Below, one piece after another: positions 16,699-23,705 of a stretch of 27,455 nucleotides of DNA. Positions within the stretch are counted from its first letter, which is position 1. Each line of letters opens with the position of its first letter. A model generated the notes under the pieces. It did not search any database, was not told the DNA's origin, and saw nothing but the letters and a program-made list of their open reading frames with translations. The DNA lies in IMG/VR virus record IMGVR_UViG_3300042869_000358, positions 1 to 27,455 of that record; one strand, 5' to 3'. Position numbers and translations under genes: made by a program. The DNA comes from a virus.

Positions 16699-17365
16699 CA
16701 ACCCTTGCGTTAGCAATCCATTTAAATCCAGTATCTACGCCTTTTGCTCTTCCCATTCTAGATCCAGCTGCTACATTTGCTTTATAAATAATTGGCTTAC
16801 TTATATAATCATACAATCCTGAAGCTCTTATAAATGATTGTTTAAAATACCCTAACATGAATTCATCAACAGCTCTTTCAAATGATCCAACAACTTCAGT
16901 ACCACCTGGATTTTGAACTGTTACTTCTTTTTTAGTAAATACGGTTTCTCCATTTATATCAAATACAAGAACATCAGATCTAACTGGAGCAATTTTAACT
17001 GGAATTCCCTGTTCCATTATTCTTGCTTTATCATAAAATGGAGTATTAGAATCTCTTGAAAATGATTGTGACTGCGTAAACTTTGATTTAAAGCTAAGGC
17101 CTAAGTTACTTACTGTATAACTTAAGTCGTATAGTCTTGCCTCTGGGCTACCAGTTTGCATCCATTCATAGATATGGTGCATTGCTCTTGGATTAGATCT
17201 AGCACTTGCATCAATGTAATCATATAACGCTGTTAATACTCCGTGACCTAAGTTGTTTAAGAATACGCTTTTTCCTTTTTCAACCCCGTCTAAAAATCCA
17301 AAAGAATAATTAACTATGTTGTTCATTTGTTTTGTAAAGCTTTTAGTGTTTGTAGAAATTTTCAT
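16691..17365 (-). CDS. Head-tail joining / tail completion protein (224 aa)
   Basis: The fourth gene of the joining cluster. Its ATG overlaps the previous stop as TAATG, pointing to coupled translation. The N-terminus is helical (FTKQMNNIVNYSFGFLDG) and resembles the start of HK97 gp10-like tail completion proteins. The middle contains HHIYEWMQTGSP, a beta-rich region follows, and the C-terminal part is basic (KANVAAGSRMGRAKG). No catalytic motif or membrane segment is visible. Role is inferred from position between the head-closure candidate and the tail terminator. It may be a minor capsid or neck protein instead. Confidence 0.65.
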   Translation of the reverse strand: MKISTNTKSFTKQMNNIVNYSFGFLDGVEKGKSVFLNNLGHGVLTALYDYIDASARSNPRAMHHIYEWMQTGSPEARLYDLSYTVSNLGLSFKSKFTQSQSFSRDSNTPFYDKARIMEQGIPVKIAPVRSDVLVFDINGETVFTKKEVTVQNPGGTEVVGSFERAVDEFMLGYFKQSFIRASGLYDYISKPIIYKANVAAGSRMGRAKGVDTGFKWIANARVGV

Positions 17366-17814
17366 TAGTCACCAACGCTTTGGTTTTCAGTCCTACGCCA
17401 CAGCATCTTAAAGAATTCAACATCTCCAAATGGTCCACTAAATGGATCAAAGGTTCCTAGTTCATAGATAGTTCCACGACCTGCTCTTGGCCCAGCACTT
17501 TCGGTATAAATAAGATTATCATGAATATCTCTAATATTAGTAATCAATATATTGGTTGCAGCATTTAGAGTATTTGTAGATGATGTTCTTATGTCAGACT
17601 TGCTTCGAGCAATGAGCTTATTTTCATACTGAAGGAATACTTCTGGTCTGATATCTTCAGTACCGTTTCCTCCAACAGAGGTTGCGTTACATACAATTGT
17701 TCTATCAAATACCCACTCTTTGTTTGCTTGACCATAGTCATTTTGAGTTATGATTGGATAATAAATATCAGCTCTCATAGGGTACATGAAGTCATTTTCT
17801 TCACATACTAACAT
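17365..17814 (-). CDS. Putative head closure (stopper) protein (149 aa)
   Basis: A compact beta-rich protein. Near the N-terminus it has MYPMRADIYYPIITQND, which resembles the first strands of gp16/SPP1-type stopper proteins, then YGQANKEWVFDRTI. The ATG overlaps the previous stop (TAATG). A second in-frame ATG lies at residue 10, and homologs could start there. Stopper proteins close the portal channel after packaging and bind the tail. The position after a connector-like protein and before the completion protein supports this. I am moderately sure of the role and sure of the gene. Confidence 0.65.
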   Translation of the reverse strand: MLVCEENDFMYPMRADIYYPIITQNDYGQANKEWVFDRTIVCNATSVGGNGTEDIRPEVFLQYENKLIARSKSDIRTSSTNTLNAATNILITNIRDIHDNLIYTESAGPRAGRGTIYELGTFDPFSGPFGDVEFFKMLWRRTENQSVGD

Positions 17815-18791
17815 TATAAAATCCCAGGACGAGTTATTGAGGTTTTGTATTTATCTAAAATCTTATCAACTAATAGGTTTCCAGTACCATCAATTAGTCG
17901 CTTATCGTATTCAATCTGGAACTGATCTGTCTCATATCTCTTGACAAACCTCTTGTAATAGTCTAGCTTTCCACACTTAATATCTTCAATAAGAATCTTT
18001 GTTGCATCTTGGATATCGTATGGTACTACCTTATATCCTGTTTCTAGTTGGAATATATAATCGGTGCCCTCGGCAAAACCAACTCCTGCAGAAATGGTTT
18101 GAACTAAACCACTATCTTCTGTATCAAAAACATTGTATGAGTCTGATGGTGCTAATGGAATTCTCGCAGGTTTTCTTTCTGCACGATTTATTTCACCTTC
18201 GTCTAGTACTGGATCTTTTGTAATTGATGTTCTATCTTTTGTAATTACATAATTAAATGATCCAAGAGCTGCTGGTGATTCTGATAAGTCATATACTAAT
18301 ACCGTATTCTCGTACACCTTTAAAAGTTTTTCTGTTTTTTTCCAAAGTGGCATATAGTCAGTACCCTGACCAACAACCTCTAGGTATGTTCTATTATAAT
18401 AGAATCCACCAGTTACTGAGTCGATAATAAGTCTGGCTAAATTTTCATATTCTTTATACTGAGCAATTTCTGTAGCTGTGGTTCCAAGTGTTTCTGGGTC
18501 AACGTATGGTCTTTGAATATCTAAATTATCCTCTACAACAACATCTCCATAAACTATCTCAGCTCCAGAATCGGTTAGGTCTTCATAAATTGTAAGGGCA
18601 TAGGATTTATCATACTTTGTAAAATCTCCAGTAAGGGAATAGGTAACTAAAGACCCAGATGTAGATGTAACAGACTCTTCAAGCTCTGTCTGCTCAGACA
18701 TATCTCTAATGACTAGAATATAGTCTGTAAGGCTATCTGGAACGGTATACGATATAGATAGTGGATATGGAGCTTTACGTAGTAGTTGCAT
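17814..18791 (-). CDS. Head-tail connector (adaptor) protein with N-terminal beta domain (325 aa)
   Basis: The central and C-terminal parts look like gp6/gp15-type head-tail adaptors: TEIAQYKEYENLARLIIDSV starting near residue 108, then a strand-rich region, and a C-terminal pair of helices (ATKILIEDIKCGKLDYYKR near residue 267, DKILDKYK near the end). Adaptors form the ring below the portal. Residues 1-95 form an extra beta-rich domain (LSISYTVPDSLTDYILVI, then KSYALTIYEDLTDSG) that could be Ig/fibronectin-like. At 325 residues it is far longer than the usual 100-200, which the extra domain explains. The ATG overlaps the preceding stop as TAATG. Confidence 0.72.
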   Translation of the reverse strand: MQLLRKAPYPLSISYTVPDSLTDYILVIRDMSEQTELEESVTSTSGSLVTYSLTGDFTKYDKSYALTIYEDLTDSGAEIVYGDVVVEDNLDIQRPYVDPETLGTTATEIAQYKEYENLARLIIDSVTGGFYYNRTYLEVVGQGTDYMPLWKKTEKLLKVYENTVLVYDLSESPAALGSFNYVITKDRTSITKDPVLDEGEINRAERKPARIPLAPSDSYNVFDTEDSGLVQTISAGVGFAEGTDYIFQLETGYKVVPYDIQDATKILIEDIKCGKLDYYKRFVKRYETDQFQIEYDKRLIDGTGNLLVDKILDKYKTSITRPGIL

Positions 18792-19120
18792 TATTTACCA
18801 TAGTAACTTGCTACCTCTTCAGGAGATGCAACACGCACAGCCTTATGGGTAGACATAACTTTTGCTTGATCTTTAGACACAATATTGTATCCAATCTTGA
18901 GGTTTCCAATTTCAGACCAATGTATATTTCTTTTTGAGTATAGGGCTACTTTATCGTATTCTTCTTTAATGTTTTCTGTTATAACACTAGATGGAGTAAA
19001 TGCTTCAATTGTTGAGAGTATATCAACTTTCTTTTTTGCGTCCCCCAAAGGAATACCGTTAGTTTTAGCATACGACTTTAATTCAAAAACTGTTTTATTT
19101 AATAAATTATCAATGTTCAA
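18791..19120 (-). CDS. Small protein with Rho-N/SAP-like N-terminus (109 aa, TTG start)
   Basis: The first gene after the capsid terminator. The N-terminal 40 residues (LLNKTVFELKSYAKTNGI, then KKKVDILSTI) match the helix-extended-loop-helix of Rho N-terminal and SAP-type domains, which bind nucleic acids or peptides; small proteins of this type often follow the capsid gene in phages. The C-terminal part has IHWSEIGNLKIGYNIVSK. Start: TTG with AGGAGGG 6-7 nt upstream. The nearer ATG is only 2 nt from the AGGAGG site and leads to ATG-CTT-TGA, a two-codon dead end. A consensus promoter TGGTATAAT lies upstream. The role is unknown; head completion is a guess from position. Confidence 0.72.
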   Translation of the reverse strand: MNIDNLLNKTVFELKSYAKTNGIPLGDAKKKVDILSTIEAFTPSSVITENIKEEYDKVALYSKRNIHWSEIGNLKIGYNIVSKDQAKVMSTHKAVRVASPEEVASYYGK

Positions 19121-19139
19121 AGCATTCCCTCCTGACTAA

Positions 19140-19148
19140 ATTATACCA
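19140..19148 (-). promoter_or_regulatory. Extended -10 promoter of the head-tail joining operon
   Basis: TGGTATAAT directly after the capsid terminator. The predicted RNA start near 19133 lies at the beginning of the AGGAGGG ribosome binding site, giving a leader of about 13 nt. It would drive the four TAATG-coupled joining genes. Confidence 0.65.
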
Positions 19149-19154
19149 GAATAT

Positions 19155-19188
19155 GAAGAAGGGGGAGCAGATGTTACTCTACTCCCCC
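19155..19188 (-). terminator. Intrinsic terminator after the major capsid gene
   Basis: On the coding strand 19188-19161 forms an 11-bp stem (GGGGGAGTAGA with TCTGCTCCCCC, one G-U pair) and a 6-nt loop, followed by UUCUUCAUAUU. It starts 17 nt after the capsid stop. The U-tract is interrupted by C, so termination may be partial. Confidence 0.85.
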
Positions 19189-19205
19189 TCTAGGTTGACT
19201 ACAGA

Positions 19206-20342
19206 TTATGAATCTGAAATGTCATGGTATGCAACTGCATCTAGTTCTTCCCATTGAATACCAAAGCGGACGAATACTGTGTATTCAATTGTGTCCTTCT
19301 TTGGCTTGTATTCACGGTTAACAGTGATGTCACGTTGGAATCCCCATACACGGTTCTGTGGGAATGTCAAGTCGACATATCCTGCAGGGTAGTAAGGAAC
19401 TTCCATAACATCAATGCCTAGAACACGAGTAGTGCGAGCACCACCGAATGTCTGTGCTCCGCCATCTAGGTATGATTGACGGTTTGCTGGTGTACCAGCA
19501 GCGATTGGTGAAAATGCTTCTGCGATTGCATCAGCAAGTGTACCGTTGTTCTTAACGATGCTTTGGAAAACATCTGTACCAGCATAGAACTTTAGACCAG
19601 CCTTTAGTGCACGATACTTACGTGGCAAAGCCAAGATGATATCTTGCATAGCAGCGGTTGTCCAGTTGTTGTCGCTGATAACTGTGACTGCTTCGTGAGA
19701 GTCTTCAGTTTGTACACGATTAACGAATCCGTCCATGATTGAAAGGAAGTCGCCAGTTGAGCCGTCGCCGTTAATTGCTAGATCTTCAATATCATTAGCG
19801 AAAGCGTTTGTCATAAGACGAACTAGGTGATCTTCAAGAGCACCGCCTTCAATATTGTCTTCTAGTGATTCTGTAGAAACTTCCCAGTCAAGACGAATCT
19901 TTTTGGTTGTTAGTTCTACCTTTGAGAATGTTGCGCCAGCGTTTGTGTAGTTTGGGCTACCTTGAGCAGCAGCACGGATTACACGCTCTCCAACGTTAAC
20001 CTTCTCGATTTCCATTGTGTTTGCTCGCATTGTAACTTTACGACCATCTTTGGCGAGAACTGTTCCATCCCACACGTAGTCGATGAAGCGACGAGCTTGC
20101 TCTGGTGCTAAAATACCACCTGATGTTCCAGTTGGATTAACAGCGTTAGGTCCAGTTGTGACACCGAAGTTAGCTGTTGCTGTGTTACCGAGTGATGTAG
20201 CTGGATCTACGTTACCATTTGCATCACGGGCAGTTGCACCACCAATACCACCAGATACTGTTGCGCCTTGAGAGTTAATCTCTGCTCCGCTGCCACCAGA
20301 TCCTGGGTAGTTCTTTTCTATATTTGTTTCTTGTTCCGACAT
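19206..20342 (-). CDS. HK97-type major capsid protein (378 aa)
   Basis: The position after protease/scaffold and the sequence support the capsid call. The core begins about residue 80 with TSGGILAPEQARRFIDYVWD, a form I associate with capsids of large actinobacteriophages. It continues with RANTMEIEKVNVGERVIR, KIRLDWEVSTESLEDNIEG (the usual capsid strand/helix), and ends GIQWEELDAVAYHDISDS. I chose the ATG at 20342: AGGAGG lies 8 nt upstream. A frame-open GTG at 20351 overlaps that AGGAGG and cannot be the main start. The first about 75 residues are Gly/Ala/Asn/Thr-rich low complexity and may be flexible or removed. Codons look richer in G and C than in neighbouring genes, as expected for the most abundant product. 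A terminator follows. Confidence 0.93.
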   Translation of the reverse strand: MSEQETNIEKNYPGSGGSGAEINSQGATVSGGIGGATARDANGNVDPATSLGNTATANFGVTTGPNAVNPTGTSGGILAPEQARRFIDYVWDGTVLAKDGRKVTMRANTMEIEKVNVGERVIRAAAQGSPNYTNAGATFSKVELTTKKIRLDWEVSTESLEDNIEGGALEDHLVRLMTNAFANDIEDLAINGDGSTGDFLSIMDGFVNRVQTEDSHEAVTVISDNNWTTAAMQDIILALPRKYRALKAGLKFYAGTDVFQSIVKNNGTLADAIAEAFSPIAAGTPANRQSYLDGGAQTFGGARTTRVLGIDVMEVPYYPAGYVDLTFPQNRVWGFQRDITVNREYKPKKDTIEYTVFVRFGIQWEELDAVAYHDISDS

Positions 20343-20350
20343 ATTGTTCA

Positions 20351-20356
20351 CCTCCT
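20351..20356 (-). promoter_or_regulatory. Ribosome binding site deciding the capsid start
   Basis: AGGAGG with an 8-nt spacer to the ATG at 20342. It overlaps the upstream GTG, ruling out that longer start. Confidence 0.9.
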
Positions 20357-20370
20357 AGTGATTTTATATC

Positions 20371-20928
20371 TTAGTTGAATAGGTCGGTTGATGTGAGGAA
20401 ACGACCGCCCCATAGGGATTTTTGAACCTTAAGTGGTTCGAACTGTACGATCTCGCCTAGATCGCCAGACTTGCGGAAAGCTGTGTCTGCTACTACGTCA
20501 TCCACTCGCTTGCCAAACTCATCAAATGTTCCCTTAACTTCCTTAACCTCACTAGTTACGGATTCAAGAGACTTACTTAGTGTCATAATCTGCTCATGTA
20601 AAGATTTTACAGTTGAAGCGAGATCGCCAAAGGCATTAGTTAGAGAATCCTTAATGTCTGAAACTGCTTTAGCAATTTCTTCATTAGATGCTGTTGCATT
20701 TGCATCAAGGCTATCTGCCTTGTCTGCAGTATTCTCTACAGTCTCAGCTGCAGGTGCAACTGGAGACTCTGCACTACCATCAGATGATTCTACAGCAAGA
20801 GCTTTTTCAGCTGCTGGTGCTTCCTCAACTACTGCAGGTGTTTCTTGAACAACTGCTGGCTGTGCCTCTGGAGTAACCTCAACTTCTTCAACTGCAGATT
20901 CGACTGCTACTTCTGTTGCTTCTGTCAT
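20371..20928 (-). CDS. Nested scaffold protein from an internal in-frame start (185 aa)
   Basis: Within the protease gene, AAGGAGGT (20943-20936) lies 7 nt before an in-frame ATG at 20928, a spacing as good as any true gene start here. The product would begin MTEATEVAVESAVEEVEV and contain only the acidic linker and coiled-coil scaffold. This nesting is known from lambda C/Nu3-type systems, where scaffold is made in excess of the protease. The parent gene seems to lack a ribosome binding site while the nested start has a near-perfect one, which fits excess scaffold. The product itself is inferred. Confidence 0.72.
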   Translation of the reverse strand: MTEATEVAVESAVEEVEVTPEAQPAVVQETPAVVEEAPAAEKALAVESSDGSAESPVAPAAETVENTADKADSLDANATASNEEIAKAVSDIKDSLTNAFGDLASTVKSLHEQIMTLSKSLESVTSEVKEVKGTFDEFGKRVDDVVADTAFRKSGDLGEIVQFEPLKVQKSLWGGRFLTSTDLFN

Positions 20929-21681
20929 TGGATTTACCTCCTTAGTAATCTTAATTGTACTAATGCCTTTAGCACTATCAACTAAGAACTTTATCATATT
21001 TGCTTTTTCTAAATCATCTTTTTCAACAAAACCAATGTTCTTCATTTCTTGTCCAGTTGCAGGACTTACTTGTGTCTCTTCTTCAGAAACAATAACTAAT
21101 CCAGACTCTTTGTCATAGAATACATTTTCTAAAACAGTGTTATCTGCTTTAATCATATCTACACCATCAACCTTCTCAACTGACATAATGCTAGCAAATT
21201 GGTTTGCTGGACTATCAACAAGAGATAGCTCAATAAGGTCATAGTCCTTGATAATTCTAATTTGCTTTTCCATTGTATCATCATATGCGTCATCCCACTT
21301 GTTCATTCGTCCCCCGATTGAAAAACCAGTGTATGTACCATCAAGAACTTTTTCCCAAGCATCTTGGGCACCCTTAGAAATATAGGTAGAGACGTATACT
21401 CCCTTATAAAACTTCTTTGATTCTGGATCAAAATATTTTTCTTCTTTAAATGAGATCATTTTGCCAACAGCAGATGGTTGGTGCATTTCTCTAATGTTCC
21501 CACGAAATTTTGCAAAAGCACTCATGCTAGCTTCGGTAGTTACAATGTCCATTTGTTTGTCAACATTGTCTAGAGAGGCAAAACCTGAAACAAGTCTTCG
21601 TTCTTGATCTACCTTGCCAAAAGGCATTGATAGACGAACGTTGTCTCCGTCGGTAACCCAGGAAGCTTTATTTATATTCAT
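20371..21681 (-). CDS. Prohead maturation protease fused to scaffold (436 aa)
   Basis: Residues 1-170 are a U35/S78-type HK97 prohead protease. His67 lies in IREMHQPSAVG, Ser121 in YTGFSIGGRM, and the segment YDLIELSLVDSPANQFA (146-162) matches the conserved third motif. Residues about 252-436 are a scaffold-like domain: an acidic Ala/Pro/Val/Glu-rich linker, then a helical coiled coil (about 340-410) and the end SLWGGRFLTSTDLFN. The enzyme cleaves scaffold and capsid arms during maturation. The ATG at 21681 is preceded by TGGTATAAT with 9 nt between and no ribosome binding site, so a leaderless start is likely. A strong internal site allows a separate scaffold from Met252. Confidence 0.93.
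   Translation of the reverse strand: MNINKASWVTDGDNVRLSMPFGKVDQERRLVSGFASLDNVDKQMDIVTTEASMSAFAKFRGNIREMHQPSAVGKMISFKEEKYFDPESKKFYKGVYVSTYISKGAQDAWEKVLDGTYTGFSIGGRMNKWDDAYDDTMEKQIRIIKDYDLIELSLVDSPANQFASIMSVEKVDGVDMIKADNTVLENVFYDKESGLVIVSEEETQVSPATGQEMKNIGFVEKDDLEKANMIKFLVDSAKGISTIKITKEVNPMTEATEVAVESAVEEVEVTPEAQPAVVQETPAVVEEAPAAEKALAVESSDGSAESPVAPAAETVENTADKADSLDANATASNEEIAKAVSDIKDSLTNAFGDLASTVKSLHEQIMTLSKSLESVTSEVKEVKGTFDEFGKRVDDVVADTAFRKSGDLGEIVQFEPLKVQKSLWGGRFLTSTDLFN
20936..20943 (-). promoter_or_regulatory. Internal ribosome binding site for the nested scaffold
   Basis: AAGGAGGT inside the protease/scaffold reading frame, 7 nt upstream of in-frame ATG 20928. Confidence 0.85.
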
Positions 21682-21690
21682 AGCTTATCT

Positions 21691-21699
21691 ATTATACCA
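21691..21699 (-). promoter_or_regulatory. Extended -10 promoter, leaderless type, before the prohead protease
   Basis: TGGTATAAT, with nine bases between the hexamer and the ATG. A TTGAGA hexamer 18 nt upstream could serve as -35, making this the most complete promoter in the window. No Shine-Dalgarno sequence precedes the ATG. Confidence 0.68.
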
Positions 21700-21714
21700 A
21701 ACATTTATGAGTTT

Positions 21715-21729
21715 TCTCAATTATTGAGA
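21715..21729. repeat. Perfect 15-nt inverted repeat at the portal/protease junction
   Basis: TCTCAAT-T-ATTGAGA on the plus strand: seven bases on each side of one central base. It overlaps the portal stop codon and the possible -35 of the protease promoter. It is AT-rich and lacks a U-tract, so it is not a terminator. It could be an operator or chance. Confidence 0.5.
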
Positions 21730-23328
21730 TGATCTTCCTTCACCTTTAGGATTTCTTCCAGCAATAGTTGCTGGGCCATCTGACTGGTTATTGACTCTTT
21801 CTGTATCCCGTTGACGATTTGAAGTTGCATTTGATTGAGCATCATTTGCTTGTCCTGGAGACATTACAAAAGGTGTATCTCCGTCTTTAGTTTGTGGAAG
21901 ATCAAGAGCTTCTCTAGCCTCATTTGGCATCATGATCTGAGTCTTAACAAGACGTTCAAGAATTTGAGATTGAGCAATTTCATCTGTAAGAGTTAGCTCA
22001 TTAAACCTTAACTCTAGAATATCTGTTTTTTCTTTGATGATCTTATTGATAATCTTTTCAAGATGATGTTGTGCTGGTCGTGAAACTTGTTCTTTGAATG
22101 TGCGATCTTGAGACAAAGCTGCTGCGATACCAGAGTCAGAGCCACCAAGTTTAGAAATTGGAACCTGATGGGCAATTAGGATATCATCACGATTTTGCTT
22201 TCTATATTCTTTAAATGATCCGTCTTGAATACCATTTTCAATTGGCTCCATCTTAAACTCAACCTTGTTTTGATCTGTATCGCCAGGAAGTGGTATATAC
22301 AAAGTTCTATGGGATTGAGATTTTAGTCCAGTCTGCAAGAATCTAAACATATTATCTTCTGCATCTGCACTTAGCTTGGCACCCTTTAGAGTGATGATAT
22401 ATCGTGGTACCGCTTTATTTTCAAAGTAGTCAATATTGTATTGTGATGCTAACTTGTCACCAATCAAAGATGGGAAAGCAGCAACAATGTCTGGTACACC
22501 ATAAAATGTATTCAATGGTGAGTATTGCTTTAAATGAATAATCTCATTTGGTCTAGTATCTACAGTAACTGGGTTCTGGTTCTTAGCCCCAAAGTTTCTA
22601 AAGTAAACTACTTGCTGACCAATAATCTGAAGGAAGCCATCGTTTAGTCTACGAACACGAACAGTGGTCGCTGGAATATGACCTAGGTATCCGATGTCGC
22701 CTTCAACAGTTCTTCCTATTTCAATGAAACCATTTCCTGTTGCCTCTAAGTCTATATAAACCTTTTCCATAGTCTTTGTAAATGAGTCATCATCATTTAA
22801 ATTCTCTAGCCAATCACGAAGTTCAATCTTCATGCGCTCAATTCTCTTGCGAGCACGAGAAGAGGCTTGCTCATCACTTGAAGTTTCAAGGCGCAAAGAT
22901 GTTCTGTCTGAAATATCAAAACGGTATCCAAGACCTACAACATTTTCTACCTTAGCATCAATAGCAGCATGGTTAGCAAAAGATGTATCGTAAAAGTTTG
23001 CTAGCTCATACATGTTATATGGTGGAGTAATAATATCAAATAGACCATATCCATTTCGGTATACTGTTCCAGGATTAATACCCTTTGTTCCAGTACCATC
23101 TATTCCAGATGACTGAGCATTTGCTGAGTCTAGGTATGCTGGAGTCATTTCAGCAGCTTTGTTTAAAAGCCTGACAGTTCTTCTTTTAAAGTTTTGATTA
23201 ATACCACCAAGGTCTTTTAGATCATCCCATGTTTTATTAAATGGGTCTTGGGCATAGAAGATGTTTTCTTCTTCTTCTTGTGTATTTAGTTTTGCACTAA
23301 CGTAATCAGAATTATCCCTCATCGCCAT
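21721..23328 (-). CDS. Portal protein (535 aa)
   Basis: Forms the dodecameric channel at one capsid vertex for DNA entry and exit. The sequence fits the PBSX/HK97-like portal family: YELANFYDTSFANHAAIDAK near residue 105, EATGNGFIEIGR near 190, a wing region with IHLKQYSPLNTFYGVPDIV near 260, and the C-terminal helical part with HQVPISKLGG and RTFKEQVSRPAQHHLEKI. Length is typical. The start overlaps the upstream gene by 17 nt (ATG at 23328, with AAGGA a few nt upstream). A second ATG two codons later is equally well placed relative to AAGGA. The C-terminal about 40 residues are polar and low in complexity. Confidence 0.93.
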   Translation of the reverse strand: MAMRDNSDYVSAKLNTQEEEENIFYAQDPFNKTWDDLKDLGGINQNFKRRTVRLLNKAAEMTPAYLDSANAQSSGIDGTGTKGINPGTVYRNGYGLFDIITPPYNMYELANFYDTSFANHAAIDAKVENVVGLGYRFDISDRTSLRLETSSDEQASSRARKRIERMKIELRDWLENLNDDDSFTKTMEKVYIDLEATGNGFIEIGRTVEGDIGYLGHIPATTVRVRRLNDGFLQIIGQQVVYFRNFGAKNQNPVTVDTRPNEIIHLKQYSPLNTFYGVPDIVAAFPSLIGDKLASQYNIDYFENKAVPRYIITLKGAKLSADAEDNMFRFLQTGLKSQSHRTLYIPLPGDTDQNKVEFKMEPIENGIQDGSFKEYRKQNRDDILIAHQVPISKLGGSDSGIAAALSQDRTFKEQVSRPAQHHLEKIINKIIKEKTDILELRFNELTLTDEIAQSQILERLVKTQIMMPNEAREALDLPQTKDGDTPFVMSPGQANDAQSNATSNRQRDTERVNNQSDGPATIAGRNPKGEGRSSQ

Positions 23329-23698
23329 ACATCCTTAAAGTTTTCTGTGCTGCATCAATAGCACCAAGATCATTCAAAGAAGGAATTAATCCTTGCTTCA
23401 TTCTATCCTTTTGCTCTGAATATTCTTCTTCTGTTACCCTTGTCAATCCAGGAACAAAGACTGCCGTACCTTGACCATCATCTCCACAAGCGATTGCTTC
23501 TCTTTTTAGCTCGGCAATCTTACTTATGTCACCTTTTTGTGCAGGTATGTTTAAAACTGAGCCTGATCCGTCTGTAAACCATTTACCTGTTGATTTCTTA
23601 TATACATAAAGTCCCCAGTCATAATGCTTATCAATGACTTTTCTGCGTACGTTGTTGACAATAGGTTTACCAGTTTTTGGGTTTATTAATGAATCCAT
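23312..23698 (-). CDS. Small conserved-looking head-module protein (128 aa)
   Basis: I do not recognise a named family, though small proteins with an AQKGDISKIAELKREA-like segment recur, from memory, just upstream of portal genes in related phages. Visible parts: basic N-terminus (NVRRKVIDKHYDWGLYVYKK), a strand-turn with GKWFTDGSGSVLNIP, then helical segments and EEYSEQKDRMKQGLIPSLND. There is no membrane segment. The ATG is 7 nt after the extended -10 TGGTATACT, so transcription would start at or one base before the codon; a GAGG is also present but only 2 nt from the ATG. It overlaps portal by 17 nt, implying coupled expression. Role in head assembly is inferred from position. Confidence 0.7.
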   Translation of the reverse strand: MDSLINPKTGKPIVNNVRRKVIDKHYDWGLYVYKKSTGKWFTDGSGSVLNIPAQKGDISKIAELKREAIACGDDGQGTAVFVPGLTRVTEEEYSEQKDRMKQGLIPSLNDLGAIDAAQKTLRMYGDEG

Positions 23699-23705
23699 AA
23701 CCTCA

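Noticed and set aside
16684-16716. TTG start at 16716 for the tail terminator gene, giving 188 residues
   Set aside because: No ribosome binding site upstream, 26-nt overlap with the previous gene, and the extra residues (LTQGLGYNKD) are just the translation of the neighbour's end and the promoter. The ATG at 16683 fits a leaderless start.
17813-17820. TATAAT directly at the start of the 149-residue gene as a promoter
   Set aside because: The hexamer includes the start codon itself and no suitable start lies 6-10 nt further on. It is explained by the TAATG overlap.
19121-19127. ATG-CTT-TGA as a regulatory mini-ORF before the Rho-N-like gene
   Set aside because: The ATG is only 2 nt from AGGAGG and the frame has two codons. 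The TTG at 19120 has the right spacing. It could matter for regulation, but nothing else supports that.
20343-20351. GTG start at 20351 for the capsid gene
   Set aside because: The GTG overlaps the AGGAGG that serves the ATG at 20342, so it cannot have a proper ribosome binding site.
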